Shown piece after piece: positions 1-9,504 of a stretch of 64,000 nt of DNA. The notes beneath the pieces are model-generated. The model saw nothing but the letters and a program-made list of their open reading frames with translations. It was not told the DNA's origin and did not search any database. Each line of letters begins with the position of its first letter. Within the stretch, counting starts at the first letter, position 1. Made by a program: the position numbers and the translations under genes. Origin of the DNA: Alloacidobacterium dinghuense (GTDB lineage: Bacteria; Acidobacteriota; Terriglobia; Terriglobales; Acidobacteriaceae); the NCBI RefSeq assembly GCF_014274465.1, contig NZ_CP060394.1:6014001-6078000 (forward strand), given 5' to 3'.

Positions 1-207
1 TCGATCAACCCCGGAATGGTGGAGACGGAAGGCGTTCACTCTGCAGGATTCATCGGCAGTGAATTCCATAAGCAGCATGAGGCGCAAGTTCCTCTTGGAC
101 GCATCGGTCAGCCTGAGGACATTGCGAACATCGCCGTTTTCCTGGCATCTGCCGATTCAGGATGGTTGTCAGGCGAATTGGTTATCGCCTCGGGTGGCTA
201 TCGGTAA
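1..207 (+). CDS. SDR-family oxidoreductase, C-terminal fragment
   Basis: This is the end of a short-chain dehydrogenase/reductase whose start lies before the window; the open frame runs in from base 1. The last ~68 residues show the family's C-terminal signature: an N-P-G-x-V-x-T-like loop after the lost catalytic Tyr-Lys helix, then a P-E-D-I-A-N helix, an FLAS strand and a terminal A-S-G-G-Y, where most family members have D-G-G. These enzymes reduce or oxidise carbonyl and hydroxyl groups with NAD(P)H in the cytoplasm. The substrate cannot be told because the catalytic half is missing. It ends 30 bases before the convergent ada gene, with a terminator between them. Confidence 0.85.
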   Translation, partial: SINPGMVETEGVHSAGFIGSEFHKQHEAQVPLGRIGQPEDIANIAVFLASADSGWLSGELVIASGGYR

Positions 208-214
208 AAAATTG

Positions 215-238
215 GGGCCGCATTGAGCGGCCCTTTTC
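215..238 (+). terminator. Rho-independent terminator after the SDR gene
   Basis: A perfect 7-bp stem (GGGCCGC at 215-221, GCGGCCC at 227-233) with a 5-base loop is followed by TTTTC. It lies just after the SDR stop and overlaps the last bases of the convergent ada gene. Confidence 0.8.
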
Positions 239-1301
239 ATTTGGCTGGAACGCTCTCAAGCTCCAGCAGCTTCTTTTTCCGTTCAACTCCCCAGCGATAA
301 CCAGTCAACGCACCGTCGCTGCCGATGACGCGGTGGCAGGGCACGACCAACGCCACCGGATTCGTTGCACAGGCGCGCGCGACTGCGCGTACCGCAGTGG
401 GTTGACCAATCTCTTGCGCAATCTGAGAGTAGGTGCGAGTCTGGCCGCGCGGAATGCGACGCAGTGCCTTCCACACGCGTCTCTGGAACGCCGTGGCGCG
501 GACATCAAGTGGTAGTTCGAGCGCAACCGGATGCTCGGTCATCTGCGTGAGTATCTGCTTCACCATCAAACCCAGATTGGCCTCGTCGCGCCTGCTGTCG
601 GAGGCTGGGAAGCGTGACGCCAACTCATCTTCAAGTTCGGTTTCGAGTGAGCCAAAGGCCACCAGGCACAGGCCGGCGTCGGTAGCTGCGACCAGCATTT
701 TCCCAAGTGGCGAATCGACGATTGTGTAGCGGATCACCACGTCCTTGCCTCCGCGACGGTACTCCGTCGGCGTCATTCCTAAGTGTTCGTTTGCTGTTTC
801 GTACAGGCGGCTGCTGGACGCGAAACCGGACTCATACATCGCCGTCGTCACGTTATCGTTCGTGAGCAGGTTCTTGCGGAAATGCTCCATGCGGCGAGCC
901 TGCTGATACTGCCGTGGAGAGATACCGAGGTAGCGGCGGAAGAGCCTCTGCGTGTGGAACGCGCTCAAGCCTACAATCTTTCCCAGCTTGTCGAGCTTGA
1001 TGGTGGTGTCGATGTTCCGCTCGATGTAATCGCATGCCTGTGTCAGCATGTGCGCCTGCGGATGCGCCTCACCCGGCGCGCAGCGTTTGCATGCTCTGTA
1101 TCCTGCGCGCTCCGCGAGTTCGCTGGTGGCAAAGAATTCGACTGATGTGCGCAGCGGCCTGCGGCTGGGGCAGGATGGACGGCAGTAGATGCCCGTTGTC
1201 CTCACTGCGTACACGAAGAGCATGTCCGCAGCGGGCTTGCGCGTCTCCACCATCTGCCATGCCCTGTCCCAAACCTGGTGCGATACCTGAACAGCACTCA
1301 T
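237..1301 (-). CDS. ada: Ada: methylphosphotriester sensor, AraC-type regulator and O6-methylguanine-DNA methyltransferase
   Basis: Bifunctional adaptive-response protein of 354 residues. The N-terminal Ada zinc domain has Cys40, Cys44, Cys71 and Cys74 (motif GIYCRPSC and CKRC); Cys40 matches the residue that accepts methyl from phosphotriesters in the E. coli protein. An AraC-type double HTH follows at about 85-180. The C-terminal methyltransferase domain carries the suicide-cysteine motif PCHRV (Cys322). By family knowledge it repairs alkylated DNA and, once methylated, activates its own regulon. An open frame extends 38 codons further upstream, but the ATG at 1301 has a strong GGGAGG ribosome site just before it and gives the usual family N-terminus, so I chose it. 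The metK terminator lies upstream, so ada has its own promoter. Confidence 0.95.
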   Translation of the reverse strand: MSAVQVSHQVWDRAWQMVETRKPAADMLFVYAVRTTGIYCRPSCPSRRPLRTSVEFFATSELAERAGYRACKRCAPGEAHPQAHMLTQACDYIERNIDTTIKLDKLGKIVGLSAFHTQRLFRRYLGISPRQYQQARRMEHFRKNLLTNDNVTTAMYESGFASSSRLYETANEHLGMTPTEYRRGGKDVVIRYTIVDSPLGKMLVAATDAGLCLVAFGSLETELEDELASRFPASDSRRDEANLGLMVKQILTQMTEHPVALELPLDVRATAFQRRVWKALRRIPRGQTRTYSQIAQEIGQPTAVRAVARACATNPVALVVPCHRVIGSDGALTGYRWGVERKKKLLELESVPAK

Positions 1302-1429
1302 ATCTTCCTCCCTATGCTGTTCTGATCTTCGCGCCTTCAAGGTTCCAATGGCACTCCGCTTCTTGCTGTTAAATTTTGTTGTCTTTGCCATCCCTCGTAT
1401 CGATTCCCGGGGCATCTTCCGCGATTCAG

Positions 1430-1466
1430 GCAGAAAAAGTAAAGGGCAAGCTGGAAGCTTGCCCTT
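1430..1466 (-). terminator. Rho-independent terminator of metK
   Basis: An 11-bp perfect stem (1442-1452 with 1456-1466) has a 3-base loop. Read on the minus strand it is followed by a T-rich run (TTTACTTTTTC). It sits 27 bases after the metK stop. Confidence 0.85.
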
Positions 1467-1492
1467 ATGCTGACTTGCTTAGCGCTAACTTG

Positions 1493-2665
<1,173 letters not shown>

Positions 2666-2932
2666 AACAGTCCTCCATGAATTTGCGGATCGCCTGATTC
2701 ACGAATGTGCGGAGCGGAGGATCAAGCCGTAGGGCCCGATCGCGCACAGGCATCTGATCTTAGATGGTACTAGACCGTCGGAGGCAGGGCAAAGCGGTTC
2801 AGCCAAAGGGGATGTGGAAGATTTCAGCGGCGAAATCAGCCAGTGAACGGCTTTGCCAACAAGCCCGCCGCCCTCCGTACCGGAGGGGTTGGGATGAGAG
2901 GATTGTTGGCTTGAAAAGCCGACCCTCGTCCG

Positions 2933-4600
2933 TCAGCCCATACCAACGCATTTGTATACGTCAAAGAAATTCGTTCTGCCCACCAGACGATGCCTGGAGG
3001 AAAACTTCGAACGGGTGAGGTTGGTGAAGACGAGATGCCCTGGGTATTCAGCAGGATACATGCTGCTGTAAATGCTGACAGCACTGAATGGGGCTTGCGT
3101 TCGTGGCACCAGCCACAATGAAGTTCGGCAAGTGGTCAAAGCCTCTTCCATGTGCCTCGGAACGGGAAGGTGGAGGAGTTCCCCATCGGCGGCAGCGGCA
3201 AGTTCAAAGTCGTCCGGATTTCCGTGGAATGCGAGAATTGGCGCGCCATACTCAGGGGAGTATGTGGCGTTCAAATTCTCCTGGCTCGTACCCGGGGCCA
3301 TCTCAATGCGCTGGTCCGGATGTCGATTCAGAACTCCCTGCACGTCTCGCATCAGAGCGACGGATTGAGAATGCTGTTGACGATCCAGCGCCCAGACATC
3401 CCACACCGCACCGGCTTCGGTAATCACCACCAGGGTAATGAACGCGGCCCAACCAAGCACGAAAACGCTCATTCCGTAACTGCGCCTTTGCTGCCGGAAT
3501 GTGGGCGCGCTCTCCCTCTGTTGTGCAAGCATTTCAACAACGTAGAAAGCCACCACAATTGTGAATGGCGCCAGGTGGTGTCTTCCCGCTCCCATTTTTG
3601 CAGCGAGAATGTCGGTCGCCAAGACGCCGACAACGAGTGCGAGCATGTGCCAACGCCGTTCGCCCCAATAACGGCGTGACGCAGCACGGTTCTTTGGCCA
3701 ACCCAAGAGGATCGGCAGCAGCAATACGGCAGTCACAAACAGATTGCCAAGCAATTCTCTGCTGCTGCGCAGCTCGTGCGACATGTGGAAGAGCCAGTAA
3801 AAGTATTGTCGGAGTGAAATGGTAGGAACCAGAAACGGCACTAGGTTCACGACAGACGCAACCGCGACTGACGAGAGAAGAGCCCGCCGGCCATGGCGCT
3901 CAACAAACAATAAGCACGGGGCTAACAGGCAGAGAACGGCGGTAGCTTTTGCCCCGATGGCGAGTCCGAGAGCGATCCCGAACAATACTGACGACAGAAC
4001 CTGCCGGCGAATCAATGCGGCCCTGATTGCAAGGGCGACCGCCAGAAAAATAAACACATCTCCTCGAATTTGAATGAGATAGCTTTGCTTCATTAAGAGC
4101 ACTGAAACTACCAGGCCCGCTGCTAAATAGGCCTTCCGTGGTTCGACCATTTGACGGAAAAGATCGACCATCAAAGCGACAAGCAGAATGTTCGCGATCA
4201 CCACAACCATCTTCAAGGCAAGCATGCCTGGAGGCATCAGCTTCAACGCAAAGCCATAGGGAAGGTAGGAGAGGGGTCCATACGCGACGATGTTCTGATA
4301 CACCGATGTACCGTGCAGAGAGAAGTATGATATCGACGCCATTAACGGCTCTACCGGGTCGATAAATCCCGGGAAAAAGAGCCGGATCGCCAGCGCCCCA
4401 ATGTAAAGCGCGAAGATCAGAATCGCCAGTCCACCGATAAGTGTCCGCGATGCACCAGACGGGTGGTGAGGTTCGCTCAAATCAGCCTTCCGACGTGCGA
4501 CGAACTTCAACAAAATAAAGAACAAGATCAGGGCCATCCACGCCGGGACAACCATGTGAATCAATGTCGAAAAGAGTCCGTGAGAGGGGGAGAGAGTCAC
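2933..4600 (-). CDS. Multi-pass membrane protein, GT-C-like (family 39-type) glycosyltransferase
   Basis: This 555-residue protein has about ten or more hydrophobic segments spread over its first ~400 residues and a soluble C-terminal domain. The first external loop contains a D-P-V-E-P acidic motif followed, after a short helix, by V-Y-Q-N and a YGPLSYLPYG stretch. That arrangement is typical of GT-C transferases of the PMT/ArnT kind, which use lipid-linked sugars at the outer face of the membrane. The assignment is to the fold; donor and acceptor are unknown. GTG at 4600 is preceded by GAGG at good spacing. No glycan-synthesis genes lie next to it. Confidence 0.6.
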   Translation of the reverse strand: MTLSPSHGLFSTLIHMVVPAWMALILFFILLKFVARRKADLSEPHHPSGASRTLIGGLAILIFALYIGALAIRLFFPGFIDPVEPLMASISYFSLHGTSVYQNIVAYGPLSYLPYGFALKLMPPGMLALKMVVVIANILLVALMVDLFRQMVEPRKAYLAAGLVVSVLLMKQSYLIQIRGDVFIFLAVALAIRAALIRRQVLSSVLFGIALGLAIGAKATAVLCLLAPCLLFVERHGRRALLSSVAVASVVNLVPFLVPTISLRQYFYWLFHMSHELRSSRELLGNLFVTAVLLLPILLGWPKNRAASRRYWGERRWHMLALVVGVLATDILAAKMGAGRHHLAPFTIVVAFYVVEMLAQQRESAPTFRQQRRSYGMSVFVLGWAAFITLVVITEAGAVWDVWALDRQQHSQSVALMRDVQGVLNRHPDQRIEMAPGTSQENLNATYSPEYGAPILAFHGNPDDFELAAAADGELLHLPVPRHMEEALTTCRTSLWLVPRTQAPFSAVSIYSSMYPAEYPGHLVFTNLTRSKFSSRHRLVGRTNFFDVYKCVGMG

Positions 4601-4963
4601 GAATAGTCCTCACAATGTAGTCAGATTGTCTTAGGGTCTTAATTTTGGGATGCAGGCTTGTCGCGGTCGATTGCCTCCGAAAGTGATCGACACAAAAAGA
4701 ATGCGAATGACCGAGGTAATAATCGAGTATTTGTGTGGGAAAACGAAAAGTTGGAGTTGATTCCCATGGGGATACAGAAGGGCTACCGGGTTTCCGGTTT
4801 ACATGTTTGCAATTTCGCAAATATGTATTGCTTTCCTGAAGGAGTCTGGTATCTTAATGGCAATCCTTCGTTCCTTCCTAAAAGATTCGCAAAAGTCAGT
4901 TTCCGGCCCCGCTCTGAATCGACCACGGAACGAAATCCATCCCAGTCAGGAAATTTGGTACAA
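4601..4963. other. Intergenic region between divergent genes, nothing recognised
   Basis: About 360 bases, AT-richer than the neighbouring genes, separate the membrane glycosyltransferase from the next small gene. It should hold both promoters. The plus strand is open here in the frame of the next gene, but the peptide has no protein-like character until the GTG at 4964. I see no RNA gene or repeat. Confidence 0.4.
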
Positions 4964-5395
4964 GTGAATCGCTTCATCTATGTCTTGACGTTTTCGACTG
5001 TTCTAGTCGGCACGATCGGCTTCCGGGCCGAGGAGATCGCAAAGCACAACCAACGCACTGCGGATCTGAAGGCCGCTGCTCAGATTGCGCCTTTTGCCCA
5101 GGCGAACCCCGAGAATGGCGCCGGATACCTGAATTCCGTCACCGAGGCCGACCTGGTGTCTCTGCATATGTGCCAGGGAAGCCACAAACTGTTTGTGAGC
5201 AATCCTCCTTCGGCGACCGCGGATGGCCTGGTGGATGCTCAGGGCGCTGCGGAGTGTGTTGTTCAATTGCGGTCAGCACTGCGCGAAGTACCGGCGACTC
5301 ATCCCGCTTACTCCGACATACGCGCTGAGCTTGCCTGGTGGAACGGCAAACTCCTGGAACTCGATCCAACCGATTACCACCGACTAAATTCCTAG
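4964..5395 (+). CDS. Hypothetical exported or membrane-anchored protein
   Basis: A protein of about 143 residues that I do not recognise. It begins with a hydrophobic segment (FIYVLTFSTVLVGTIGF) suited to a signal anchor, then has an acidic, alanine-rich soluble part with two cysteines (in HMCQG and ECVVQL) that could form a disulfide outside the cytoplasm. The frame is open back to 4658, but the upstream part looks random, so the GTG at 4964 is my preferred start; its ribosome site is weak. It stands alone between intergenic regions. Confidence 0.5.
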   Translation: MNRFIYVLTFSTVLVGTIGFRAEEIAKHNQRTADLKAAAQIAPFAQANPENGAGYLNSVTEADLVSLHMCQGSHKLFVSNPPSATADGLVDAQGAAECVVQLRSALREVPATHPAYSDIRAELAWWNGKLLELDPTDYHRLNS

Positions 5396-5770
5396 GGAGC
5401 GACTCAGGCTAAAAGGAGATCTGGGCAGCCGGTGGTTGTTGTATGGGACTCCTGGATTCTTTTCTTCACCTTCGCTCAGGACAGGCTGTGCGGATTGCGC
5501 GCTCAGAATGACGGCTGGGGGAATCCATTCCTGAATCCTGAAACGGAAAGGCCAACCGCGGCCCGGGCGGCTTTTTTTTCTCTATTTCTATTTTAGCTGT
5601 TTTAGGGAAATAGACCGCCAAATCGGTGCGGGTTTTTGCTGTTTGGAATGTATGGGTTAGGAAATTTCTTAGCCTTGAGGGGCTTGACAAACACTACCCA
5701 GGCCGCGAATCACACCAACCCATGCTCCTGAATGCAACTGGCAGTCAACTGCCAAGGCTATCCAGCTGGG
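5396..5770. other. Intergenic region holding a dispersed repeat
   Basis: About 375 bases between two genes that read toward each other. It contains one copy of the TCATTCTGAGC-type repeat (5454-5513) and a GC-rich block followed by eight T residues near 5570 that might end transcription from the left. No open frame here looks like a protein. Confidence 0.5.
5454..5513 (-). repeat. Dispersed intergenic repeat, copy 1
   Basis: Read on the minus strand it starts GTCATTCTGAGC, includes a second TCCTGAGCGAAGG block, and ends with a GAATCC-like tail. It matches the head and tail of the repeats at 24781 and 48556, which also lie between genes. Confidence 0.6.
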
Positions 5771-6280
5771 TTAATTTCCAGAACCGGCAGAAGCGGTTAT
5801 GGGAACTGTCGTAGTGTGTATTTCCTGAGCGGACACGGAATGCTGAACGCTGACATTTTCTGCCGTGACGCGGTTGCTGACGAAGTGCCACACAAACCAG
5901 CCGAGCGCGGAGAGCAGGACCAGTAGAACCGCGACGCCTGCCCAGCGCAGACGGACATCCGGACGCGGAGTGTCGTCATCGCGGCCTTTGCTGACATTTT
6001 CCGCAAATTCGATCCAGCTTACGTCGTCATCCTTGAGTTGGCCGCTTTGCTGGTAGGCGGACATGAAGCGTCCAACCCACGTGTCTTCGTCGAGACCGAC
6101 CACGCGAGCATAGCCGCGCACAATGCCCTTATTGAAAACACCACCGGGGAGGGCATCGAAATGTTCCTGTTCAAGAGCGAGCAGGTGACGGCCGCTGATC
6201 TTCGTCACGTTTGTAATCGTGCCAATCGCGATGCCGCGAGTTTCCCGCTCTTTCCGCAAATCTTCGCCGAACTGACCCAT
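5771..6280 (-). CDS. RodZ-like helix-turn-helix membrane protein
   Basis: A 169-residue protein with an N-terminal Cro/RodZ-type HTH domain (1-75; motif FGEDLRKERETRGI, then VTKISGRHLLALE and GGVFNKGIVRGYARVVGLD). One membrane helix follows at about 110-132, then a short periplasmic tail. RodZ anchors the actin homologue MreB to the membrane and supports rod shape. Here the periplasmic part is much shorter than in E. coli RodZ, as in many non-proteobacterial members. No mreB is nearby, so the role is inferred from domain order. The start has an AGGATAGGAG ribosome site. Confidence 0.8.
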   Translation of the reverse strand: MGQFGEDLRKERETRGIAIGTITNVTKISGRHLLALEQEHFDALPGGVFNKGIVRGYARVVGLDEDTWVGRFMSAYQQSGQLKDDDVSWIEFAENVSKGRDDDTPRPDVRLRWAGVAVLLVLLSALGWFVWHFVSNRVTAENVSVQHSVSAQEIHTTTVPITASAGSGN

Positions 6281-6622
6281 GCTCCTATCCTGCGCAGATA
6301 CGCTTTGGGGTTAGCAAGCCTTGCAAAAAGATGTTGTACATCGAAACCGCCTGAATGCACAACCTCTAGGGCAAACCATAAGACGCTGATTACGACAAGT
6401 CAAAGGAAAAAGCAATTATCCTTTTCTATTCATGAATCTAAAGTAAACGCGCCCGGTCCCGTCACCTTGACCATTCCCGGTGATCGTTGACCCGTCTCGT
6501 TCACCTCAGATGGTTATCGGCAGGGCTGGTCGCTTTGTTAGACTTAAATTTCGAAAGATTTTCGCCTCTTCCTCCGTCGGGAAGGCACGTCAGCTCTCCA
6601 AGCGATCTTTCCGGGATTTGAA
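6281..6622. other. Intergenic region between divergent genes
   Basis: About 340 bases separate the RodZ-like gene from the ABC permease gene and should hold both promoters. A short inverted repeat (AAAGGA near 6399 with TCCTTT near 6418) is the only structure I noticed. No protein-like frame or RNA gene is apparent. Confidence 0.4.
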
Positions 6623-7726
6623 ATGAACAAGCTTGTCATCGGCAATCTCCTCCACCGTCCCCTGCGCACCATGATCGGCATCGTTGCCGTTGCGGTCGAG
6701 GTAGTCATGATTCTTTCCATCGTGGGCATCATGATCGGCCAGATCTCGAATGCGCGGAACCAGACGAGCGGCATTGGCGCGGACATGATCGTTCGTCCAC
6801 CGAATGCGAGCTTTATCACCGGTGTTGGTGGGGCGCCGGTGCCGGCGAAGATAGCCGATGTTCTGGCTAAACTGCCGCATGTCGCCGTCGCTGCGCCTGT
6901 TATCACCGACTTCAATATGGGCGGCTCGGTTGAAACCATCTGGGGTATCGACTACGAGAGCTTCAATGCACTCAAGCCTTTCGTCTATCTATCCGGAACC
7001 ACGTTTCAGGGACCTAACGATGTGATCGTCGATGACATCTTCGCCCGTGCGGACGGCGGTCACAAGGTAGGACAAACCATTCAGGTCAAGAACCATCCCT
7101 TCCGCATCTGCGGCATCGTCGAGCACGGCAAGGGCGGACGCAAGTTCCTGCCGATTCACACGTTGGGTGGGATGGTTGGGAATGCCGACAATGCGTCCCT
7201 GTTTTATCTGAAGAGTGACGACGTAAAGAATCAGGATGCGATCCGGCAGGAGATTCTGAGCACGCCCGGTCTTGGTCAATACCAGGTGCAGACATTGCAG
7301 GAGTGGATGTCGTTGATGACTCCCGAACATCTGCCCGGGTTCAGCGCGGCGTTGAACAGCGTGATCGGCATTGCGGTCATTGTCGGATTCATCGTCGTTT
7401 TTCAGGCCATGTACACGGCTGTCATGGAGCGCACGCGCGAAATCGGCATCCTGAAATCACTGGGTGCTTCGCAGGGCTACATCGCAAATGCGGTGCTGCG
7501 TGAGGCCGCCCTGGTCGCGATTGCCGGAATTATTCTCGGCATCGCCATGACCTACATCATCAAGATTGGTCTGGAGTATCGCTTCCCAACGCTGCCGTTT
7601 CCCCTTACGCTGCAGTGGAGAGTGCGAGGCGCATTGATTGCTTTTGGCGGATCGATCCTTGGGGCGCTCTATCCGGCGCTGAAGGCTGCGCGTAAAGACC
7701 CGATTGATGCTTTAGCGTACGAGTAA
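6623..7726 (+). CDS. MacB/FtsX-type ABC transporter permease
   Basis: A 367-residue inner-membrane permease. The layout is typical of the MacB class: one N-terminal membrane helix (~17-40), a large periplasmic MacB core domain (~45-240), then three helices of the FtsX domain, the second following the cytoplasmic ERTREIGILKSLGAS loop that couples to the ATPase. The protein ends with the usual ALKAARKDPIDALAYE tail. These systems move lipoproteins, peptides or toxins, or act as mechanotransmitters. No ATPase or adaptor gene is next to it. The next gene starts 12 bases downstream, so the two are probably one operon. Confidence 0.88.
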   Translation: MNKLVIGNLLHRPLRTMIGIVAVAVEVVMILSIVGIMIGQISNARNQTSGIGADMIVRPPNASFITGVGGAPVPAKIADVLAKLPHVAVAAPVITDFNMGGSVETIWGIDYESFNALKPFVYLSGTTFQGPNDVIVDDIFARADGGHKVGQTIQVKNHPFRICGIVEHGKGGRKFLPIHTLGGMVGNADNASLFYLKSDDVKNQDAIRQEILSTPGLGQYQVQTLQEWMSLMTPEHLPGFSAALNSVIGIAVIVGFIVVFQAMYTAVMERTREIGILKSLGASQGYIANAVLREAALVAIAGIILGIAMTYIIKIGLEYRFPTLPFPLTLQWRVRGALIAFGGSILGALYPALKAARKDPIDALAYE

Positions 7727-7738
7727 ACGGAGCTGCAA

Positions 7739-8338
7739 ATGACGAATCCGGAAGAAAACGAGACGAAAGGCGAGCTTCAGCAGCATTGGATCTACGTTCT
7801 TGGCGGAAGTGACTTGCAGAGCCGCGCCTCCGAATGGCAGCAGCGGAAAACCGCCGGCGGCAAGTTGTATGCCCTCATCGAAGCCCTGCCAGACGAGCGC
7901 CCGGATCGCAGATTGACGCAGGTGGGCAACGAAGACGTGCTGTACGTCTACGCGCGCATGTGGGATGGATTGGAGGCAGTCGGCGAGAGCAGAAAGACAC
8001 CGCAGGAACTGGCCTTCCATCTGATATCAGAAGGCCTGGATACGCGCCACAAAGAGCTGAAGATCTTCGCATCGAGAAGCGGTAATACGCTTGCGGGCGA
8101 AGGGGGATCTGCCTCCTACGTGGAGCGCTTATACAACTGCATGAAACAGGATTACCCGGACATCACGGTCTACGGTTATCTGGGCGAGGTGAGCCCGCAG
8201 GGTTTCGACTCGCATAAGACCGCAGGCCTTGTATCGGGGGAAACGCCCGAGAGCTTGACCCGGGAATCCTGGGACAACAGAAAACTTCGCGCTAAGGATA
8301 ACCGGGTCTGTTTTCCGCCTTTGCCGGATGGTGAGTAA
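7739..8338 (+). CDS. Unknown protein, possible degenerate C80/CHAT-like cysteine-peptidase fold
   Basis: A 199-residue soluble protein of unknown function, 12 bases after the ABC permease with its own GGAG site. Its middle has a strand-helix-strand layout: a DVLYVYARM strand, a TPQELAFHLISEGL helix, an ELKIFASRSG strand, then a helix and TVYGYLGEV. This recalls C80/CHAT-type cysteine peptidases, where the first strand normally ends in a catalytic His and the second in Cys. Here those positions look like Ala-Arg and Ser-Arg, which would make the protein inactive. The likeness is from memory and is not proof. The tail (NRKLRAKDNRVCFPPLPDGE) is basic, then proline-rich. Confidence 0.55.
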   Translation: MTNPEENETKGELQQHWIYVLGGSDLQSRASEWQQRKTAGGKLYALIEALPDERPDRRLTQVGNEDVLYVYARMWDGLEAVGESRKTPQELAFHLISEGLDTRHKELKIFASRSGNTLAGEGGSASYVERLYNCMKQDYPDITVYGYLGEVSPQGFDSHKTAGLVSGETPESLTRESWDNRKLRAKDNRVCFPPLPDGE

Positions 8339-8436
8339 TGTCTTTCTTTGCTCGATATCTCGGGCGAGAGTCGAAAAGGCAGAATCTTTGCTCACGATAG
8401 CAGCCCTCGACCCTCACCTATCTTTGTAGATGAAGC

Positions 8437-9315
8437 CTAAAAGAGGGCATGCGGCGGTGCACTTTCCATGTGGAAAATTTCCCAGGTCTGCTTGCCAATT
8501 TCCGAGCCGATTTTTGTAGCCTTTACCCAGCAGCCCTGGAAATTGCTGTAGTTATAAACCGGGGGTGGTCCCACCGCAGTTCTTACGGCGAGGACGATGG
8601 CGCCGCTGCGTGCCAGTCCAAAATCCCATCTCAGAGCCTTTGTGGCGGCGGCTACAGCGGGTGCAGCGCTCCCTGGCGGCGCAGCTGTTACCGCCAGAGG
8701 CTGCCCCTTCGCCCAACCTGCAGGCTTCTCGTGCGCCTGAATTGACCGAACAACGACGTCCTCGAATTCGGCTTTCGGGACCCAGTTGAGAATAATGCAT
8801 GAGTTCCGTGTCGTCGATGCACCGGAAAGCGGATCTTCCGTAGGCTTGCCGACATATTTGCGCGCCAGTTTGTAAGGCGTCGCAAAGGCCGCACATCCAC
8901 AACCGCCTACGGTACAGGCTGGCCCGGGGAGTGCATGCTGGTTGAATCTGTGCCCGCAGGAGCACATGGTCGAAACGGCACGTTTGTCGACGTTCTTGGC
9001 GATTTTTGACTTCAGCAGCTCCAGTTCCGCATTGTGCCAATTTTCTGCGTCGGACCTTACACCGGGCTTCGCTGCCTCGGCCTGGGCTTGTGTCTTCGTT
9101 CTGTCTACGTCCTTGCTGAAGGTAAACAGATGTTTTTTCGAGAAGTTTTTCTCGAATTTTATGCAATACACTTCTCCGTCCCAATCCCTGACGATCCATT
9201 GTTGATCGGCGGTCGCAACCCGGGTCAGACGCTCCATATTTCTGGAGACATGGTGAAAGGATTGATACGCGAGCAGATCGGCAGCAGTGCCTGTAGTAAG
9301 ACTTTTCGTTGCCAA
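8437..9315 (-). CDS. Unknown protein with a Cys/His-rich putative metal-binding motif
   Basis: A 292-residue protein that I cannot assign. Around residues 118-145 it has a compact C-x-C-G-H-x4-H ... G-P-x-C-x5-C-x-C-x2-F motif, which looks like a small zinc or other metal site. The region before it is charged; a proline/alanine-rich linker near 215-232 separates it from a C-terminal domain ending HMESAPPHALF. No signal peptide or membrane helix is seen. The TTG start at 9315 is supported by GGGAGG just upstream; the ATG further upstream is in another frame. It converges on the unknown gene ending at 8338. Confidence 0.65.
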   Translation of the reverse strand: MATKSLTTGTAADLLAYQSFHHVSRNMERLTRVATADQQWIVRDWDGEVYCIKFEKNFSKKHLFTFSKDVDRTKTQAQAEAAKPGVRSDAENWHNAELELLKSKIAKNVDKRAVSTMCSCGHRFNQHALPGPACTVGGCGCAAFATPYKLARKYVGKPTEDPLSGASTTRNSCIILNWVPKAEFEDVVVRSIQAHEKPAGWAKGQPLAVTAAPPGSAAPAVAAATKALRWDFGLARSGAIVLAVRTAVGPPPVYNYSNFQGCWVKATKIGSEIGKQTWEIFHMESAPPHALF

Positions 9316-9504
9316 GTGAACCTCCCATTCTTATGAGCGAAGTGAACCTAGGGTGAGGGTTTGAGCCTACTTGCAGATTTTGATTGTGTTGTGCAGCGGT
9401 GCAGTTTGACTGCGCCACTACGTTTCATTTTGAGATGGGCCGTTTGATGCTCAGGACTGAGAGGCGGCCACTGACGGCGGCTTCTCAGTCAATCCCGTGA
9501 TTGC

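Noticed and set aside
2666-2780. Possible SAM riboswitch upstream of metK
   Set aside because: I looked for the conserved cores of SAM-I, SAM-II and SAH elements and recognised none; only a ribosome site is clear.
8552-9418. Overlapping minus-strand frame starting at an ATG upstream of 9315
   Set aside because: Arg/Cys-rich composition and no motifs; the TTG-started frame with a strong ribosome site is the real gene.
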